The notes under the pieces were generated by a model. That model was not told the DNA's origin. It ran no database searches and worked only from the letters and a program-made list of their open reading frames with translations. Source: Dendrosporobacter quercicolus (GTDB lineage Bacteria; Bacillota; Negativicutes; DSM-1736; Dendrosporobacteraceae). From it: DNA of 64,000 bases. The position numbers were made by a program, and so were the translations under genes. Of this stretch, positions 25,211 through 34,435 are shown one piece after another (positions within the stretch are counted from its first letter, which is position 1; every line of letters begins with the position of its first letter). The stretch spans positions 62,001-126,000 of the forward strand of contig NZ_FNHB01000010.1 of assembly GCF_900104455.1 (NCBI RefSeq), given 5' to 3'.

Positions 25211-27538
25211 GTGTTTAAAATAAATACCATTCAACATAATGAGCGGATGTCAACGCAGGATTTGCTGATGGCAATTAACGAGGCGTTGGGCAGTGGCGAA
25301 ACGGAGTTTTTTATTGAAGCTTCCGGTCAGCATGATATTGGAGGGCCGCTCTGGCATCCGGAAGGCAAGCCCTTAAAATTCCGGGTAACCAATGCCGGCC
25401 AGCGTGTCGGGTCAATGTGCCTGGATAATACCGAAATTATTGTTGAAGGTTCGGCTTCGGCCGATGTCGGCTGGCTCAATGCCGGCGGCCGGATTATTGT
25501 CACCGGCGACGCCGGCGATACGGCCGGACATTGTGCTGCGGCCGGAACCATTTATATTGGCGGGAGAGCCGGAACCCGCTCCGGGTCGTTGATGAAGCAT
25601 GACCCGCTATACCCCGCTCCGGAGATGTGGGTATTAAAGAATGTCGGCAGTTTTTCCTTTGAGTTTATGGGCGGCGGTATTGGCGTGGTTTGCGGGTATG
25701 ACAGCGAAGCGTTTGATTCGGTGCTGGGAGATCGCTCGTGTGTCGGCATGGTTGGCGGTACTCTGTATTTTCGCGGTAAAGCCGGCGGCTTATCCAAGAA
25801 GGATGTAAAGATTACGCCGTTAAACAGTAAAGATATTGCTTATCTTGAGAGCAAGATGGGCGACTTTTTGACTGCGGTTGGCCGGCCCGAATTACAAGCG
25901 GAATTAAGTGAATGGCAGGACTGGCAAAAAGCTGTGGCCCTGACTTATGAAGAACGTCCGAAAAAAGCCAATTCCGATCTTTATTCTTTCCGCAATGAAC
26001 AGTGGGTGCCCGGCGGAATCTTTAATGATGTCTGTACCGATGATTTCGCCGTAATCGGTCTGGTGAATACCGGACTTTACCGTCAGCGCGTACCGGTTTG
26101 GGAAAACGCCCGTTACGCCGCTCCTTGTGAATTTAATTGTACGGCGTCGATCCCATCCCAGCAGCGCTTCAATCTGCTGCGGGAAGGTAAGATTGATGAG
26201 GCGTATAAGCTGGTATTGGAATATACGCCTTTTCCCGGCTCAGTATGTGGAGCGGTGTGTCCTAACCTGTGTATGGATGAGTGCAGCCGCAAGAATATTG
26301 ACATATCAGCGCAAATTGGCTTATTGGGCCGTCATTCGGCTGCGGTTACCTTAGCGCCGGCTGCTGCCAAAACCGGCAAAAAGGTTGCAGTAATTGGCGG
26401 CGGAGCCGCCGGGCTGACCGCAGCCTGGCAATTGGCCCGTAAAGGGCACGCGGTAACGGTATTTGAGGCTGACCGTAAAATGGGCGGGAAAATGGAGCAG
26501 GTGATTCCGCGGTCGCGTCTGCCGCAGGAAACGCTGACGCGGGAAATTCAGCGGATCGCCGATATGGGCGTGGAAATGATCACCAATTATAAAGTTACAA
26601 CCGATACATTTGCTGAGATTAAAGCCGCACACGATGCTGTAGTGGTTACAACCGGCGGCCATCAGCCGCGGGTTATTCCCTGGCCCGGACATGAGCGCCT
26701 TACCAAAGGCCTGGAGTTTCTTAAGGCGGTAAATCGCGGCGAACAGCCGGCGGTAGGACGCAGAGTGGTTATTATTGGCTGTGGCAATTCCGGTATGGAT
26801 GCCGCTGTCGGCGCTTATCAAATGGGAGCGGAGCAGGTAACGTGTATTGATGTGCAGCGTCCGGCGGCTTTTGCCCATGAGATTGCGCATGTTGAGGAAA
26901 TGGGCGGAGTACTGTTATGGCCGGTTTTAACTAAGGAAATCACCAGTGAGGGAATTATTACGCAAAAGGGCGATCTTATTCCGGCTGATACGATTATCAT
27001 TTCGATTGGCGAATCGCCTGAGCTGGACTTTTTGCCTGACGGTACAGCGATTGAACGGGGGCATTTGGTTCCGGTAAAGAATTATATGATTCATGAAGGC
27101 GTTTTTACCGCCGGCGATACCATTAAACCCGGCCGGCTGGTGGATGCGATCGGGGCCGGCAGGGATGCGGCTTTGGCTGCTGACGCCTATCTTGCCGGTG
27201 TTGAACATCAGGCGAACCCCAAAAGTAAATTGCCAGCCGGGAGACTGAGTACGGCTTATTTTAAAAAGTGTCACAGCTGTGAGCTGCCGGCCGCAACTGA
27301 GGATTATAACCGCTGCATAAGCTGCGGTACTTGCCGTGACTGTCATATGTGCTACAAATCCTGCCCGGAACGGGCGATTTCCCGCCGGCTGCTGGCTGAT
27401 GGAAGTTTCGAATATTCCTCCGACGCCGACAAATGCATTGGCTGCGGTATTTGCGCCGGGATTTGTCCGTGCGGTATTTGGTCAATGTACGCCAACAATG
27501 AACCGGTGAATATGTACCGGACTTATCATCAGAGTTAA
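25211..27538 (+). CDS. Fused GXGXG domain, GltD-like oxidoreductase and ferredoxin
   Basis: The 775-residue protein combines three modules. Residues about 1-250 form a GXGXG beta-helix, normally the C-terminus of GltB (GGRIIVTGDAGDTAGHC, GGRAGTRSGSLMKHD). About 300-670 is the GltD/dihydropyrimidine dehydrogenase-type flavoprotein with two Cys clusters, FAD loop VIGGGAAGLTAA (about 392) and NAD(P) loop VVIIGCGNSGMDAA (about 519). The tail has further clusters (CISCGTCRDCHMC about 701; CIGCGICAGIC about 741). It should feed electrons to the FMN subunit. Start GTG 25211 follows TTAGGAGGG. Confidence 0.9.
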   Translation: MFKINTIQHNERMSTQDLLMAINEALGSGETEFFIEASGQHDIGGPLWHPEGKPLKFRVTNAGQRVGSMCLDNTEIIVEGSASADVGWLNAGGRIIVTGDAGDTAGHCAAAGTIYIGGRAGTRSGSLMKHDPLYPAPEMWVLKNVGSFSFEFMGGGIGVVCGYDSEAFDSVLGDRSCVGMVGGTLYFRGKAGGLSKKDVKITPLNSKDIAYLESKMGDFLTAVGRPELQAELSEWQDWQKAVALTYEERPKKANSDLYSFRNEQWVPGGIFNDVCTDDFAVIGLVNTGLYRQRVPVWENARYAAPCEFNCTASIPSQQRFNLLREGKIDEAYKLVLEYTPFPGSVCGAVCPNLCMDECSRKNIDISAQIGLLGRHSAAVTLAPAAAKTGKKVAVIGGGAAGLTAAWQLARKGHAVTVFEADRKMGGKMEQVIPRSRLPQETLTREIQRIADMGVEMITNYKVTTDTFAEIKAAHDAVVVTTGGHQPRVIPWPGHERLTKGLEFLKAVNRGEQPAVGRRVVIIGCGNSGMDAAVGAYQMGAEQVTCIDVQRPAAFAHEIAHVEEMGGVLLWPVLTKEITSEGIITQKGDLIPADTIIISIGESPELDFLPDGTAIERGHLVPVKNYMIHEGVFTAGDTIKPGRLVDAIGAGRDAALAADAYLAGVEHQANPKSKLPAGRLSTAYFKKCHSCELPAATEDYNRCISCGTCRDCHMCYKSCPERAISRRLLADGSFEYSSDADKCIGCGICAGICPCGIWSMYANNEPVNMYRTYHQS

Positions 27539-27617
27539 AATCAAGCCAAATTAAAGAACGGGTGTCGCAAAACTTTTTTAGAAAAATTACTGCGGCATGC
27601 CTTCTTGAACAGCGAGA

Positions 27618-27674
27618 AAACAGGGGGCCAGGTCCTTGTTTGCTTTTGCAAACAGGGGACCTGGCCCCCTGTTT
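27618..27674. repeat. Long GC-rich hairpin after the glutamate synthase operon
   Basis: AAACAGGGGGCCAGGTCC (27618-27635) pairs perfectly with 27657-27674; inside, TGTTTGC (27637-27643) pairs with GCAAACA (27648-27654). It is longer than a usual terminator and its T-run is short. It may be a copy of a dispersed palindrome that also stops transcription. Confidence 0.75.
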
Positions 27675-27675
27675 G

Positions 27676-27805
27676 AAGACGGCTTCCGGCTACGCCGATT
27701 GCCGTCTTTGGATTGCTTGCGGGCATTCTTATTGCGGCAGTCCCGTTTTGCTCTGACCGGTGCAGGCCGCCGGCAGTTGGCTGGGCGGATTGAGCATAAT
27801 CCGCC
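27676..27805. other. Two further hairpins in the spacer before livK
   Basis: AAGACGGC (27676-27683) pairs with GCCGTCTT (27701-27708), and GGCGGATT (27784-27791) pairs with AATCCGCC (27798-27805). With the preceding palindrome they make three hairpins in about 190 bases. No gene with a ribosome-binding site is visible in 27539-27839. Confidence 0.6.
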
Positions 27806-27839
27806 GGGATTTAAATATATTGATAATTGGGGAAAGTAG

Positions 27840-27868
27840 TTGACAATGTTACAGGTTGTATCTATAAT
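27840..27868 (+). promoter_or_regulatory. Sigma-A promoter of the first livK-type gene
   Basis: TTGACA 27840-27845 and TATAAT 27863-27868, spacing 17. The transcript would begin near 27875, about 105 bases upstream of the ATG. Confidence 0.9.
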
Positions 27869-27978
27869 GTGTTCTATGGATAAACATTAGAAGATGAAAA
27901 GTACATACGGCAAGCGATTTAATTGTAACTTTGTAAATTTCTTCTGGGAAATAGTTCTTATTTTAAGGGGGAGAAAAA

Positions 27979-29142
27979 ATGTCTAAGAAGTGGGTCAGGG
28001 TTTTTTTGGTTACTATGCTGGCGTTGAGTGTTTTGATTGTAGGCTGCGGTAAAACAACGTCGGACTCTAACGAAATTAAAATTGGCGCAAATGTCGAATT
28101 GACAGGCAATGTTGCTAACTACGGCCAGCAGGCATTAAGCGGGTTCCAGCTGGCTATTAAAGAAGCCAACGCCGCCGGCGGTGTAAATGGAAAGCAAATT
28201 ACTTTAGTTGTGGCGGATAATAAGTCGGAAGCATCGGAAGCGGCCAATGCAACGACAAAATTGATCACCCAGGATAAGGTTGTTGCCCTATTCGGTCCGG
28301 TAACCAGTTCGAATTTTATTGCGGCGTATCAGGTTGCCCAGGATAATAAAATACCGGCGGTAACGCCCAGTGCCACGAATGCAAAAGTTACCGTTGATGA
28401 CAGCGGTAAAGTAAAGCCTTATAGCTTCCGGGCATGCTTTACCGATTCGTTTCAGGGGACGGTTATGGCAACCTTTGCGGCAGACTCGCTGAAGACGAAA
28501 ACTGCGGCGATCTTTGTTGACAACAGTTCCGATTATTCCAAGAGCCTGGCGGAAGTGTTCGAAAAAGTATTTACCCAAAATGGCGGCCAGGTAATCGCCA
28601 GAGAGGCTTATTTGCAGAAGGACAGTGATTTTAGAGCGGCGTTAACCAAGCTTAAGGCTGTAAATCCGGACACAATATTTATCCCGGGTTATTATGAAGA
28701 GGTTGGAAAAATCGTCAAACAAGCCCGTGAATTAGGGATTGCAGTCCCTTTATTGGGTACTGACGGCTGGACGGATGGCAAACTGGTGGAAATTGCCGGC
28801 GCCGATGCACTAAACAATAGCTATTACAGCAATCATTTTTCTGTTCAGGATAAAGATGCCAGTGCGGTTAATTTTGTTAAGGCTTACCAGGCCGAGTATG
28901 GCAAAGAGCCCAATGTCTTTGCAGCTTTGGGCTATGACAGCGGCTTGATGATCATCGATGCCCTCAAGCGGGCGGAAACTGCTGAGCCGCAAAAGATCAG
29001 AGATGCGCTTGAACAGACTCAGAATTTCCAGGCGAGTACTGGCGTACTGTCGTTGGATGCCAATCACAATCCAATAAAAACAGCCTTTATTTTGCAACGG
29101 CAAAATGGAGAGGAATCTTTTAAGGAAAAAATTAATCCCTGA
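27979..29142 (+). CDS. livK: Branched-chain amino acid ABC transporter substrate-binding lipoprotein (copy 1)
   Basis: The 387-residue protein has a lipoprotein signal ending LIVGC (Cys 23) and a LivK-like periplasmic binding fold (IKIGANVELTGNVANYGQQ near the mature N-terminus; VVADNKSEASEAANATTKLI). It would capture branched-chain or related amino acids for the LivHMGF complex encoded 1.8 kb downstream. It has its own promoter and terminator (29167-29202). A close paralogue follows. Confidence 0.9.
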   Translation: MSKKWVRVFLVTMLALSVLIVGCGKTTSDSNEIKIGANVELTGNVANYGQQALSGFQLAIKEANAAGGVNGKQITLVVADNKSEASEAANATTKLITQDKVVALFGPVTSSNFIAAYQVAQDNKIPAVTPSATNAKVTVDDSGKVKPYSFRACFTDSFQGTVMATFAADSLKTKTAAIFVDNSSDYSKSLAEVFEKVFTQNGGQVIAREAYLQKDSDFRAALTKLKAVNPDTIFIPGYYEEVGKIVKQARELGIAVPLLGTDGWTDGKLVEIAGADALNNSYYSNHFSVQDKDASAVNFVKAYQAEYGKEPNVFAALGYDSGLMIIDALKRAETAEPQKIRDALEQTQNFQASTGVLSLDANHNPIKTAFILQRQNGEESFKEKINP

Positions 29143-29166
29143 AATACAGCAGATCGTTTAGGTGTT

Positions 29167-29202
29167 GATCGGAATGAGCTTTAGCTTATTCCGATCTTTT
29201 TT
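29167..29202 (+). terminator. Terminator after livK copy 1
   Basis: GATCGGAATGAGCT (29167-29180) pairs with AGCTTATTCCGATC (29183-29196), with one G-U pair, followed by TTTTTT. Confidence 0.9.
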
Positions 29203-29296
29203 AGCAAACGTATTTATCTGAAGGACACTTACGCTTTTTTGCATAATTATAAACTACAAAATATTGAATACATCTAAATAAAACTCCGCAAATGTA

Positions 29297-29325
29297 TTGA
29301 CAGAGTAAACAAACCTACCTATAAT
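29297..29325 (+). promoter_or_regulatory. Sigma-A promoter of livK copy 2
   Basis: TTGACA 29297-29302 and TATAAT 29320-29325 with 17-base spacing, about 100 bases upstream of the gene. Confidence 0.9.
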
Positions 29326-29422
29326 AACAAATGTACGTACACACGTGTTCTTTTGAGGAGGACACTGATGCAATATGTCCGATCACATTGTACAGGTATT
29401 TTAAGAAACGGGAGGGGAAACA

Positions 29423-30592
29423 ATGTTCACTGGGAAAATGCAGAGAACACTATGCATCCTATGTGCAATTGCTTTAGCGGCAGTGCTGCTTACAGGATGC
29501 GCCGGCCAGCAGGAAGATGTAATCAAACTGGGAGCCAACCTGGAAATGACCGGCAACAATGCCACTTTTGGCCAGTCGGCTGCAAATGGCACTAAACTGG
29601 CGATAAAGGAAGTTAACGCCAAGGGCGGTTTGTTGGGTAAGCAGCTAACCCTGGTGATTGCCGATAATAAAAGTGAAGCTGCCGAGGCTGCCAATGCCAT
29701 GCAGAAACTAATCACGCAGGATAAGGTTGTCGCTGTTATAGCTCCGATTGCTTCCTCCAGTGTTATTGCCGGTTCACAGGTAAATATCGACAATAAGGTA
29801 TTAGCGATCAGCCCAACCGCATCCAATCCTAAGGTAACTGTCGATCCGGATAGCGGCAAGGTGCGCGAATACTTGTTCCGGGCAGCGTTTATTGATCCTT
29901 TTCAAGGGGCGGTAATGGCCAATTTTGCCAATACGTCTTTACACGCTAAAACAGCGGCATTATATATTGAAAACTCCAGCGATTATGCCAAAGGCCTAGG
30001 CCAGTTTTTTAAGGAAACTTTCCTTAAAAACGGCGGTACAATTGTGGCCGAAGAAGCCTATTTGGCCAAGGACACCGATTTTAAAGCAACCCTGACCAAG
30101 ATTAAGGCCAATCAGCCCGATGTTGTATTTGTTCCCGGCTATTATCAGGAAGTCGGTATGGTGATCAAGCAGGCCCGCGAGATGGGCTTGACTGTGCCTA
30201 TTTTAGGCGGGGACGGCTGGGATTCAGCCAAATTGCCGGAAATTGCCGGGGCAGCGGCTTTGAACAACACCTTTTTTGCGAACCATTATTCTCCGGACGA
30301 TAACAGCCCGGCGATTGCAACTTTCGTTGAATCTTATAAAAAGGAATACGGCCAGACTCCGGATGCCTTTGCCGCTTTGGCCTACGATGCCGCAATGATG
30401 GTGATGGAGGCAATGAAACGCGCCAATAGTGCCGATCCGGTTAAAATTAAGGACGAGTTGGCTAAGACTAAGAATTATGCGGCAGTCTCAGGGGTAATTA
30501 CCCTGAATGAAACGCATGATGCTGTGAAGAGCGCCGTAATTATTGAAATGAAAGACGGCAAGCAAACCTTTAAAGAAAAAATTAATCCATAA
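29423..30592 (+). CDS. livK: Branched-chain amino acid ABC transporter substrate-binding lipoprotein (copy 2)
   Basis: A 389-residue paralogue of the preceding gene, with lipobox LLTGC (Cys 26), IKLGANLEMTGNNATFGQS, VIADNKSEAAEAANAMQKLI and the same C-terminal FKEKINP. The two proteins align throughout, so this is a tandem duplication followed by divergence. Different ligand preference for a shared permease is inference. It has its own promoter and GGGAGGGG ribosome-binding site. Confidence 0.9.
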   Translation: MFTGKMQRTLCILCAIALAAVLLTGCAGQQEDVIKLGANLEMTGNNATFGQSAANGTKLAIKEVNAKGGLLGKQLTLVIADNKSEAAEAANAMQKLITQDKVVAVIAPIASSSVIAGSQVNIDNKVLAISPTASNPKVTVDPDSGKVREYLFRAAFIDPFQGAVMANFANTSLHAKTAALYIENSSDYAKGLGQFFKETFLKNGGTIVAEEAYLAKDTDFKATLTKIKANQPDVVFVPGYYQEVGMVIKQAREMGLTVPILGGDGWDSAKLPEIAGAAALNNTFFANHYSPDDNSPAIATFVESYKKEYGQTPDAFAALAYDAAMMVMEAMKRANSADPVKIKDELAKTKNYAAVSGVITLNETHDAVKSAVIIEMKDGKQTFKEKINP

Positions 30593-30660
30593 GAGGTTTA
30601 CTGGCATTAGGACTATGTGTGCATAGGCCGGACAAAATCCGCTGTTATTGTCAAATTATA

Positions 30661-30689
30661 TTGACAGGCAAGGACAACGCCGTTATAAT
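30661..30689 (+). promoter_or_regulatory. Sigma-A promoter of livHMGF
   Basis: TTGACA 30661-30666 and TATAAT 30684-30689, spacing 17. The leader of about 210 bases contains a GAGACC/GGTCTC hairpin (30745-30785) but no other recognisable element. Confidence 0.88.
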
Positions 30690-30906
30690 AACACATAATA
30701 GAAAAACTATGAACAGTGAGGTTCAGAGAATAGCTGTAGTTTTGGAGACCTGGCGCCAGTTAACATAGCATTGGCTAAGGGTCTCTATTTATTTACAGCA
30801 AATGTTGTTCGGCTATACGGTTGGTTATTGCCTGCGTATAACCTGATTAGCGACACCTATTTGATTGCAGGTAGTGTTAGAGAAACAAACGGAGGGAAGA
30901 GGGAGA

Positions 30907-31803
30907 ATGGATTTTTCATCATTTTTGCATCAGTTAATTCAGCAGTTGATTAACGGTCTGTCGCTTGGCAGTATTTACGCATTGATTGCCCTGGGTTATA
31001 CGATGGTATACGGAATCATTAAATTAATTAACTTTGCCCACGGCGATATTTACATGCTTGGCGCTTATCTTGGCTTTTTTGCCACATCGGTTTTTAAAAT
31101 GCCATTTATACCTGCGCTGATTACCGCAATGGCCGGCGCTGCAATTGCCGGCATGATTATTGAAAGATTCGCCTACCGGCCGCTGCGTAATGCGCCTAGA
31201 ATTGCGGTGTTAATTACCGCAATCGGGGTATCGCTGTTTTTGGAGTATGGCGGTATGTGGCTGGTTTCGCCGCAGCCGCGGACTTTTCCGGCGGTATTTG
31301 AGGCTCAGACCTATAATATTGGCGGATTTATTGTCAACAATCAACAAATCGTCATCCTGGCGGTTGCCGTTATTTTAATGTTGGTACTAACCTATGTAAT
31401 CAATCGAACCAAAACCGGCAAAGCAATGCGGGCAGTTTCCTTTGATGCTGATGCGGCCCGGTTGATGGGAATTGACGTTAACCGGGTAATTTCCTTTACC
31501 TTTGGCGTTGGCTCGGCTTTAGCCGCTGCCGCGGGCGTACTGGTCGGCATTTACTATAATTCGATTGATCCCCTGATGGGAATTATGCCCGGCCTGAAGG
31601 CTTTTGTCGCCGCAGTTCTGGGCGGGATCGGCGTTATCCCCGGGGCGATGGCGGGAGGCGTTATCCTGGGGGTAATTGAAGCTTTGGTGAGTGGATTTAT
31701 TTCTTCCACGTTCCGGGATGCCGCAGCCTTTGCCATTTTGATTATTATTTTGCTGTTCAAGCCTTCCGGTCTTTTTGGCAAGAACGTGCGCGAGAAAGTG
31801 TAG
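30907..31803 (+). CDS. livH: Branched-chain amino acid ABC transporter permease LivH
   Basis: A 298-residue inner-membrane permease with about eight hydrophobic segments and the LivH signature GYTMVYGIIKLINFAHGD near residues 33-50. It forms the channel with LivM. The ATG at 30907 follows GGAGGGAAGAGGGAG; an upstream in-frame start at 30865 has none. It is the first gene of a tightly packed livHMGF operon. Confidence 0.94.
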   Translation: MDFSSFLHQLIQQLINGLSLGSIYALIALGYTMVYGIIKLINFAHGDIYMLGAYLGFFATSVFKMPFIPALITAMAGAAIAGMIIERFAYRPLRNAPRIAVLITAIGVSLFLEYGGMWLVSPQPRTFPAVFEAQTYNIGGFIVNNQQIVILAVAVILMLVLTYVINRTKTGKAMRAVSFDADAARLMGIDVNRVISFTFGVGSALAAAAGVLVGIYYNSIDPLMGIMPGLKAFVAAVLGGIGVIPGAMAGGVILGVIEALVSGFISSTFRDAAAFAILIIILLFKPSGLFGKNVREKV

Positions 31804-31812
31804 GTGACAGTG

Positions 31813-32766
31813 ATGAGAGCAAAAACCAAGACAGACTTGCTGTCGCTGCTGGTTTGCGTGGCAGTATTTGCAGTGCTTCAGACGCTAATGGAATTCGATG
31901 TCATCGGTTCTTTCTGGCAGCTTAATATGGTACTTATTGGGATTAATATAATTCTGGCAACCAGCCTCAACCTGATTAACGGTTTCACCGGCCAGTTTTC
32001 CATCGGTCACGCCGGTTTTATGGCGGTCGGGGCCTATTTGAGCGCGGTGATGACCGTTAAGCTGCAACTGCCGTTTGCCGTAGCAATTCTCGGCGGGGCT
32101 GCTGGAGCGGGGCTGCTGGGCTTTCTTATTGGTCTGCCAACGCTGCGCCTGAAGGGCGACTATCTGGCAATTGCCACTTTGGGTTTAGGCGAAATTATCC
32201 GGATAACCATTCTGAATATTCCTTATGTCGGCGGTGCGTCCGGCTTTATGGGCATTCCCCGCTATACAAATTTTATGTGGGTATTCTTCCTGGCGGTTTT
32301 TACTGTCTACTTTATTAAAAACCTGATTAATTCCTCCCATGGCCGGGCCTGTATCTCTGTTCGCGAGAATGAAATTGCGGCTGAGGCTATGGGGATTGAT
32401 ACGACCCGCTATAAGGTTCTGGCGTTTACCATCGGAGCTTCCTTTGCCGGTGTCGCAGGCGCGCTTTTTTCTCATTACTTCTATATCGCGCATCCGGCTT
32501 CGTTTACGTTTATGCGGTCTTTTGACATTTTAACCATGGTGGTACTGGGCGGGCTGGGTAGCATTACCGGCTCAATCACGGCGGCTGTTTTACTGACTTT
32601 CGTTTCTGCGGCTCTGGCAAGCTATCCGGAATTCCGGATGATTATTTATTCGCTGGTGCTGATTATTTTGATGATCTATCGCCCGCAAGGCTTGTTTGGC
32701 AATAAAGAACTTAGCCTGAAAATGTTTAGTCGTTCCAAGGGAGGTGCCAAACATGACGCTGCTTAA
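31813..32766 (+). CDS. livM: Branched-chain amino acid ABC transporter permease LivM
   Basis: A 317-residue permease partner of LivH. It shows the LivM block NGFTGQFSIGHAGFMAVGAY and the later VVLGGLGSITGSITAAV, with about nine membrane segments. The ATG at 31813 follows AGGTGA; a GTG at 31804 is possible. Its end overlaps livG by 14 bases. Confidence 0.94.
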   Translation: MRAKTKTDLLSLLVCVAVFAVLQTLMEFDVIGSFWQLNMVLIGINIILATSLNLINGFTGQFSIGHAGFMAVGAYLSAVMTVKLQLPFAVAILGGAAGAGLLGFLIGLPTLRLKGDYLAIATLGLGEIIRITILNIPYVGGASGFMGIPRYTNFMWVFFLAVFTVYFIKNLINSSHGRACISVRENEIAAEAMGIDTTRYKVLAFTIGASFAGVAGALFSHYFYIAHPASFTFMRSFDILTMVVLGGLGSITGSITAAVLLTFVSAALASYPEFRMIIYSLVLIILMIYRPQGLFGNKELSLKMFSRSKGGAKHDAA

Positions 32767-33520
32767 AGCTACGCATCTGTCGAAGGTATTTGGCGGTCTT
32801 AAAGCGGTATCCAGTTTTGACGTTGAGATCAATAAGGGCGAGCTTGTCGGCCTTATTGGACCTAATGGCGCCGGTAAAACAACAGCGTTTAATTTATTGA
32901 CCGGCGTATATGAACCGACTACCGGCGATATTATGTTTGACGGTAAAAGCCTGGTCGGGCTGAAGCCTTTTCAAATTACGCAACGCGGCGTTGCCCGGAC
33001 CTTCCAGAATATTCGGCTATTTTCCGAGCTTAGCGTGCTGGACAATGTTAAAATTGCCTATCATTTGCATGTTAAGTATGGCCTGCTGGAATCTGTCCTG
33101 AGAATTGGCCGGTATCATAGCGAGGAAGATGAGATCGAACAAAAGGCAATTAAATTTTTGGATGTTTTCAAATTAACCGATAAGAAGGATGAGATTGCCA
33201 AAAACCTGCCGTATGGCGAACAACGCCGGCTGGAAATCGCCAGGGCTTTGGCTGCTCAGCCGAAGCTGCTGCTGCTGGATGAACCGGCTGCCGGCATGAA
33301 TCCGCAGGAAACCCAGGAACTGATGAATATGATCAGATGGATCCGCCAGGAGTTTGATTTGACAATTCTGCTGATTGAGCATGATATGAGCCTGGTAATG
33401 GGCGTCTGTGAACGCATTTATGTGTTGGAGTATGGCAGTATTATTGCCCAGGGTACACCACAGGAGATAAAAAATAATCCACGGGTTATTGAAGCTTACC
33501 TTGGGGAAGAGGTGCACTGA
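32753..33520 (+). CDS. livG: Branched-chain amino acid ABC transporter ATPase LivG
   Basis: A 255-residue ABC ATPase with Walker A GPNGAGKTTAFN, signature region LPYGEQRRLEIARAL (a YGEQ variant of LSGGQ, usual in LivG) and Walker B LLLLDEPAAGMNP. It pairs with LivF to power the permease. The ATG at 32753 is preceded by GGGAGGTG. The stop TGA overlaps the livF start (TGATG). Confidence 0.95.
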   Translation: MTLLKATHLSKVFGGLKAVSSFDVEINKGELVGLIGPNGAGKTTAFNLLTGVYEPTTGDIMFDGKSLVGLKPFQITQRGVARTFQNIRLFSELSVLDNVKIAYHLHVKYGLLESVLRIGRYHSEEDEIEQKAIKFLDVFKLTDKKDEIAKNLPYGEQRRLEIARALAAQPKLLLLDEPAAGMNPQETQELMNMIRWIRQEFDLTILLIEHDMSLVMGVCERIYVLEYGSIIAQGTPQEIKNNPRVIEAYLGEEVH

Positions 33521-34224
33521 TGCTGAAGATTGATAAGATTAATGTCTATTATGGAGCCATTCATGCCATTAAGGGAATTAGTCTCGAAGTAAATCAAGGC
33601 CAGATCGTGACTTTAATTGGCGCGAACGGCGCCGGCAAAAGTACGATTTTACGAACAATATCCGGACTTTTAAAACCGAAAGACGGCTCAATCCATTTTG
33701 AGGGGAAAAGTATTGCCGGAATACCGGCGCAAAATATTGTGAAACTCGGTGTTTCACAGGTTCCGGAAGGGCGCCGCGTTTTTGCCGATATGACTGTTTT
33801 GGAAAATCTGGAGCTTGGCGCTTATGTCCGTTCTGATAAAAAAGGAATTCAGGAAGATATGGAAACTGTATTTCAACGGTTTCCCCGCTTGAAAGAGCGG
33901 GTTGCCCAGCTGGCCGGCACGTTAAGCGGCGGCGAGCAGCAAATGCTGGCAATGGGCCGGGCGCTGATGAGCCGTCCGCGGCTGCTGCTGCTGGATGAGC
34001 CTTCTATGGGACTCGCGCCGCTGCTGGTCAAAGAGATATTTTCAATTATTAAGGATATTAATGCCACCGGCACGACAATTTTACTTGTTGAGCAAAATGC
34101 CAATATGGCGCTTTCCATTGCCAACCAGGCTTATGTCCTGGAAACCGGCCGGATAACTCTGGCCGGCAGCGCTAAAGAGCTGGCAGCCAGCGAGGAAGTG
34201 CGCAAAGCCTATCTGGGCGGTTGA
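33520..34224 (+). CDS. livF: Branched-chain amino acid ABC transporter ATPase LivF
   Basis: A 234-residue ATPase with GANGAGKSTILRT, the canonical signature LSGGEQQMLAMGRAL and LLLLDEPSMGLAP. It forms the heterodimeric nucleotide-binding pair with LivG. It is the last gene of the operon and is ended by a perfect hairpin. Confidence 0.95.
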   Translation: MLKIDKINVYYGAIHAIKGISLEVNQGQIVTLIGANGAGKSTILRTISGLLKPKDGSIHFEGKSIAGIPAQNIVKLGVSQVPEGRRVFADMTVLENLELGAYVRSDKKGIQEDMETVFQRFPRLKERVAQLAGTLSGGEQQMLAMGRALMSRPRLLLLDEPSMGLAPLLVKEIFSIIKDINATGTTILLVEQNANMALSIANQAYVLETGRITLAGSAKELAASEEVRKAYLGG

Positions 34225-34230
34225 TAATAA

Positions 34231-34266
34231 AGAAGGTGTGTCGCAAAACGCTGCGACACACCTTCT
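34231..34266 (+). terminator. Terminator after livF
   Basis: AGAAGGTGTGTCGCA (34231-34245) pairs exactly with TGCGACACACCTTCT (34252-34266) around a six-base loop. The following T-run is short. Confidence 0.85.
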
Positions 34267-34435
34267 TGCGCCAATATGATGGAAAAAGACTGCCTGATAA
34301 GCCAAAGGTTTAGGTGATGCCCGTACTCGTTATGCGTTGTGAAGCGGTTTTCAATATTGATAATGACAACCGATTTATTGTTGCGGTATAATAAAGTTAA
34401 GAAAATTCCTGCAATCGAGAGAGGAGCGATGAACA

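Noticed and set aside
29353-29595. 80-codon ORF upstream of and overlapping livK copy 2, with a strong GAGGAGG before an ATG at 29368
   Set aside because: The frame mostly overlaps livK in another frame and the peptide looks like a shadow. A short leader peptide cannot be excluded, but nothing supports it beyond the ribosome-binding site.
33752-33768. parS-like TGTTTCACAGGTTCC within livF
   Set aside because: It matches only the left half of parS and lacks the central CACGTG.
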